From Pseudonocardia sp. (GTDB taxonomy: Bacteria; Actinomycetota; Actinomycetes; Mycobacteriales; Pseudonocardiaceae): a stretch of DNA of 7,984 bases. Below are positions 5,416 to 7,984 of the stretch, in pieces. Numbering within the stretch: the first letter of the stretch is position 1; each line of letters begins with the position of its first letter. Below the pieces are notes generated by a model that had not been told where the DNA came from, did not search any database, and saw nothing but the letters and a program-made list of their open reading frames with translations. Made by a program: the position numbers and the translations under genes. The stretch covers positions 1 to 7,984 of the forward strand of contig JAKDLE010000103.1 of assembly GCA_030453005.1 (NCBI GenBank). Direction: 5' to 3'.

Positions 5416-6542
5416 GATTCGTCGATGAGTTCCGCGACCCGGCCGCCGCCCGCAAGCTGGTCGGGGCCATCGGACGCCTCGCCGAGCCGGGTAGGCACTA
5501 CAAGTTCATGGAGGTGTGCGGCGGGCACACCCACACCATCTACCGGCACGGCATCGAGCACCTGCTGCCGTCCAATGTGGAGCTGGTGCACGGGCCGGGC
5601 TGCCCGGTGTGCGTCATCCCGATGGGCCGCGTCGACGACGCCATGTGGCTGGCCGAGCAGCCTGACGTGATCTTCACGTGCTTCGGCGACATGATGCGCG
5701 TCCCCGGCTCGAACGGCTCGCTCATGGACGCGAAGGCGCGCGGTGCCGACGTCCGCTTCGTCTACTCGCCGCTCGACGCGCTCAAGCTGGCCGTCGACAA
5801 CCCGGGCAGGCGCGTCGTGTTCTTCGCGCTGGGCTTCGAGACCACGGCGCCGTCCACGGCGGTCACGCTGGTGCGCGCGCGCGAGCTGGGCGTCGACAAC
5901 TTCCACGTCTTCTGCAACCACGTCACGATCGTGCCGCCGGTCAGGGCGATCCTCGACTCCCCGGACCTGCGGCTCGACGGGTTCCTCGGCCCGGGACACG
6001 TGTCCACGGTCGTGGGGAACCGGCCCTACCGGTTCGTGCCCGAGGTGTACGGCAAGCCGCTCGTCGTGGCCGGGTTCGAGCCGCTCGACATCCTCGCCTC
6101 GGTCGCGATGCTGCTCACGCAGCTGCGCGAGGGCCGCTGCGAGGTGGAGAACCAGTACTCGCGGATCGTGCACCCCGAGGGCAACCCCGCCGCGCTGGCG
6201 CTGATGGGGCAGGTGTTCGCGCTGCGGCCGCATTTCGAGTGGCGCGGGCTCGGCTTCATCTCGCAGAGCGCGTTGCGGCTGAACGACGACTTCGCCGAGT
6301 TCGACGCCGAGCTGCACTACGCGATGCCCGGCATCCGCGTCGCCGACCCGAAGGCGTGCCAGTGCGGCGAGGTGCTCAAGGGCGTGCTCAAGCCGTGGGA
6401 GTGCAAGGTGTTCGGCACCGCGTGCACGCCGGAGACGCCGATCGGCACCTGCATGGTCTCGCCCGAGGGCGCGTGCGCGGCCTACTACAACTTCGGGCGG
6501 ATGCACCGGGAGGCCGCGCACCTTGTCGCCGGAGGCCACTGA
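5412..6542 (+). CDS. hypD: HypD, iron-sulfur scaffold for Fe(CN)2CO assembly
   Basis: HypD holds a [4Fe-4S] cluster and redox-active cysteines and forms the complex with HypC on which the iron receives its CN and CO ligands. The 376 residues contain the conserved motifs in order: MEVCGGHTHTIYRHG (33-47, with C36), GPGCPVC (61-67, with C64 and C67), FGDMMRVPGSNGSL (91-104), a GFETTAP segment, GPGHVS, VVAGFEPLDIL, and the C-terminal Cys-rich region (QCGEVLKG, PWECKVFG, CTPETPIGTCMVSPEGACAAYY) that binds the cluster. Length is usual for the family. The ATG at 5412 overlaps the hypC stop. The next gene starts inside the last 20 bases of this one. Confidence 0.98.
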   Translation: MRFVDEFRDPAAARKLVGAIGRLAEPGRHYKFMEVCGGHTHTIYRHGIEHLLPSNVELVHGPGCPVCVIPMGRVDDAMWLAEQPDVIFTCFGDMMRVPGSNGSLMDAKARGADVRFVYSPLDALKLAVDNPGRRVVFFALGFETTAPSTAVTLVRARELGVDNFHVFCNHVTIVPPVRAILDSPDLRLDGFLGPGHVSTVVGNRPYRFVPEVYGKPLVVAGFEPLDILASVAMLLTQLREGRCEVENQYSRIVHPEGNPAALALMGQVFALRPHFEWRGLGFISQSALRLNDDFAEFDAELHYAMPGIRVADPKACQCGEVLKGVLKPWECKVFGTACTPETPIGTCMVSPEGACAAYYNFGRMHREAAHLVAGGH

Positions 6543-7230
6543 CGGCGTCGGCCTCTTCGCCCGCTACGCCCACGCACCCAACGCGCTGGGGTTCTGCGGC
6601 CCGCCGACCGGGCTCGGCGGCTCGGCGGCCGACGTGCGTGCGGCCGCCGGCCGGTTCTCCGGCGCCTGGCCGTACCTGCAGGTGCTGGCGCGCCTGACCG
6701 GCACCGACGACCCGCTCGACGCGCGGCTGGTCGAGTCCTACTGGCTCGGGCGCGACGTCGGCGTCGACGGGGCGGAGTTCGGCGCCGCGTTGCTCGACGT
6801 CATCGGCCCCCGGGCCGGGCGCTACTGGACGCACCTCACGCCCGAGCTGCTCGCGGAGGCGTCCGGCGACCACGGCTTCCACGTGTTCGGCGTCTACCCG
6901 TGGTCGCGGTTGCTCGGGACGGGTATGAACGAGCACCCCCTGCACGTGCTCGACAGCTGCCGGATCCGGTGGGGCACGGTCACCGCCCTCGACGACCACG
7001 TCGACGTCACGACGCGACGGTTGACCTGGGACGGGACGGCGCTCGGGCTGGCCGATCCGGCGACCGAGCGGATCGCGCCGGAGTACGTCCAGGTCGACGT
7101 GGCGGTCGGCGACACGGTGGCGTTGCACTGGGAGTGGCTGTGTGACCGGCTGACCCCCGAGCAGGTGGCCGACCTGGAACACAGCACGCTGCACCAGCTG
7201 TCGGCGACGACACGCCGGCTGCACCCGTGA
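6523..7230 (+). CDS. Hydrogenase-cluster-associated protein of unknown function, probably DUF6390 family
   Basis: This 235-residue protein is probably a member of a family (DUF6390, from memory) found beside actinobacterial hydrogenase genes; its function is not known to me. Recognisable features are LFARYAHAPNALGFCGPP (11-28), a WPYLQVLARLTG helix (49-60), and GFHVFGVYPWSRLLGTG (118-134) followed by HPLHVLDSCRIRWGTV (138-153). Cysteines at 25, 146 and 207 and several His residues could bind metal, but no known metal motif is clear. There is no signal peptide or membrane segment, so it is likely cytoplasmic. The TTG start at 6523 is supported by GGGAGG at 6508-6513, nine bases upstream, inside hypD; no good ATG follows near the N-terminus. 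The 20-base overlap with hypD suggests translational coupling and a maturation-related role. Confidence 0.82.
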   Translation: MSPEATDGVGLFARYAHAPNALGFCGPPTGLGGSAADVRAAAGRFSGAWPYLQVLARLTGTDDPLDARLVESYWLGRDVGVDGAEFGAALLDVIGPRAGRYWTHLTPELLAEASGDHGFHVFGVYPWSRLLGTGMNEHPLHVLDSCRIRWGTVTALDDHVDVTTRRLTWDGTALGLADPATERIAPEYVQVDVAVGDTVALHWEWLCDRLTPEQVADLEHSTLHQLSATTRRLHP

Positions 7231-7250
7231 GCAGATGGTATTTTTCTGCC
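7231..7250 (+). promoter_or_regulatory. Probable extended -10 promoter and small operator of the toxin-antitoxin pair
   Basis: TGG-TATTTT at 7236-7244 is an extended -10 (TGN plus TANNNT), a rare AT-rich spot in this sequence. Six bases separate it from the ATG at 7251, so transcription would start on that A, giving a leaderless mRNA; no ribosome binding site is visible. GCAGA (7231-7235) and TCTGC (7245-7249) form an inverted repeat around the -10 and could be the site where the antitoxin represses its own promoter. No clear -35 is seen. Confidence 0.5.
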
Positions 7251-7496
7251 ATGCGCACTGTCATCGATGCAGCCGGGCGGCTGGTGGTGCCGAAGGCCGC
7301 GAGGGACGAGCTCGGCTTGGCGCCGGGTACGGAGCTGGAACTGCGCGTGGTGGACAGTCGCATCGAGATCGAGGTGCCGAGCACCCCGATGCGACTGGTC
7401 GACGACGAGCACGGTCCGGTCGCCGTCGCAGATCGTGAGATGCCGGTACTCACTGCGGAGATGGTCCGGGAGACGCTCGATCGCGTCCGGCGGTGA
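7251..7496 (+). CDS. vapB: AbrB/MazE-fold antitoxin (VapB type)
   Basis: This 81-residue protein starts MRTVIDAAGRLVVPKAARDE, the SpoVT-AbrB swapped-hairpin DNA-binding domain (residues about 1-45, with GRLVVPKAAR and LGLAPGTELELRV). Residues about 46-81, ending TAEMVRETLDRVRR, are probably the toxin-binding tail. It should neutralise the PIN toxin encoded next and repress the shared promoter. I chose ATG 7251 because the domain begins right there and an extended -10 sits at the correct distance. A GTG at 7227, overlapping the previous stop, would add eight residues and couple it to the hyp operon instead. The stop overlaps the toxin start (GTGA). Confidence 0.88.
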   Translation: MRTVIDAAGRLVVPKAARDELGLAPGTELELRVVDSRIEIEVPSTPMRLVDDEHGPVAVADREMPVLTAEMVRETLDRVRR

Positions 7497-7897
7497 TCGC
7501 GCTCGACAGCTCGGTCGTGATCGCCTGCTTCGGGTCGTGGCACGAGCATCATCTGGCTGCCCGCATGACCCTGGAGGAGGATCCCCGACTCCCCGCACAC
7601 GCCGGGCTGGAGGCGTACTCCGTGCTCACCCGGCTGCCGGAACCGTTCCGGGCCGAGCCGGACATCGTCGCCGAGTTCCTGCGGAGATCCTTCACCTCCG
7701 ACCGGCTCCTGCTCGCTGCCGACGACCAGGCCCGGCTGCCTCAGCGCCTCGCAGGCCTCGGGTTCTCGGGCGGTGCCGTGTACGACGCCGTCATCGGCCT
7801 GACCGCGGTCGCGGTCGGCGCCGAACTGGTCACGCTCGACCGTCGCGCCATGGCCAACTACGAGCGCTGCTCGGTTCCGGTGCGAATGCTCGTCTGA
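7493..7897 (+). CDS. vapC: PIN-domain ribonuclease toxin (VapC type)
   Basis: This 134-residue protein has the PIN-domain layout of VapC toxins, Mg2+-dependent ribonucleases that cut specific RNAs and stop growth when the antitoxin is lost. The expected acidic residues are present: D5 in MIALDSSVVI, E40 in GLEAYSVLTRLP, D98 in YDAVIGLTA and D116 in LVTLDRRA. Length is normal for the family and no disabling change is visible. The GTG start overlaps the antitoxin stop by four bases (GTGA), the usual translational coupling. The target RNA cannot be predicted from the sequence. Confidence 0.92.
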   Translation: MIALDSSVVIACFGSWHEHHLAARMTLEEDPRLPAHAGLEAYSVLTRLPEPFRAEPDIVAEFLRRSFTSDRLLLAADDQARLPQRLAGLGFSGGAVYDAVIGLTAVAVGAELVTLDRRAMANYERCSVPVRMLV

Positions 7898-7963
7898 TCG
7901 TGCAACGGGCGGGGGCCGAGCTGCTCACGTCGCGGTGAAGGACACTGAGTGCTGCCCGGTAGC

Positions 7964-7981
7964 GCCGTCCGGGACGACGGC
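7964..7981. terminator. Weak hairpin after the toxin gene
   Basis: GCCGTC (7964-7969) and GACGGC (7976-7981) form a 6-bp stem with a 6-base loop. No T tract follows before the window ends, so this is only a candidate terminator. The rest of 7898-7984 shows no gene I can support. Confidence 0.25.
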
Positions 7982-7984
7982 CGC

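Noticed and set aside
2537..6539. Long open frames on the minus strand opposite the hyp genes (for example 2537-3646, 3975-5342, 5373-6539)
   Set aside because: They mirror the plus-strand genes, have Arg/Pro/His-rich or otherwise low-complexity translations with no recognisable domain, and arise because GC-rich codons leave few stops on the opposite strand.

Overview
The window is very GC-rich, and its genes are tightly packed, overlap by 4 bases and use GTG and TTG as well as ATG starts. This fits a high-GC actinomycete; the Pseudonocardiaceae are my best guess, by inference only. The gene content suggests an aerobic hydrogen oxidiser able to fix CO2: a [NiFe]-hydrogenase maturation (hyp) operon stands head to head with what reads as the first codons of a form I RuBisCO large-subunit gene.

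Layout. Positions 1-68 (minus strand) hold the extreme 5' end of an rbcL-like reading frame that runs off the left edge. Positions 69-221 are the divergent intergenic region. It contains a likely extended -10 promoter for a leaderless hypF transcript, overlapped by a GTGA-N6-TCAC palindrome of the CRP/FNR-family type. Positions 222-7230 are one plus-strand operon: hypF, a SIS-like/HypC-like fusion gene, a GmhA-like SIS gene, hypE, hypC, hypD and a gene of a hydrogenase-associated family of unknown function (probably DUF6390). All junctions overlap except hypE-hypC, which has a 25-base gap and a strong ribosome binding site. Positions 7251-7897 hold a type II toxin-antitoxin pair (AbrB-fold antitoxin, PIN-domain toxin), apparently with its own extended -10 leaderless promoter at the operon boundary. 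Positions 7898-7984 show only a small hairpin.

How the genes work together. HypF and HypE make the cyanide ligands from carbamoyl phosphate: HypF carbamoylates the C-terminal Cys of HypE, and HypE dehydrates it to thiocyanate. HypC and HypD assemble the Fe(CN)2CO unit for the hydrogenase large subunit. HypA and HypB (nickel insertion) and the hydrogenase subunits are not in the window. The two SIS-type proteins and the DUF6390-like protein are embedded in the operon, so they probably act in the same pathway, but their roles are not known to me.

The most unusual points are: (1) a near-perfect 20-bp inverted repeat lying in frame inside hypF, which looks like a small palindromic element that became protein; (2) two adjacent SIS proteins that appear to have lost complementary parts of the GmhA active site, one of them fused to a HypC-like domain whose Cys is internal rather than N-terminal; (3) the apparent lack of a normal start codon for the rbcL-like frame; and (4) two leaderless-type promoters with the same geometry.
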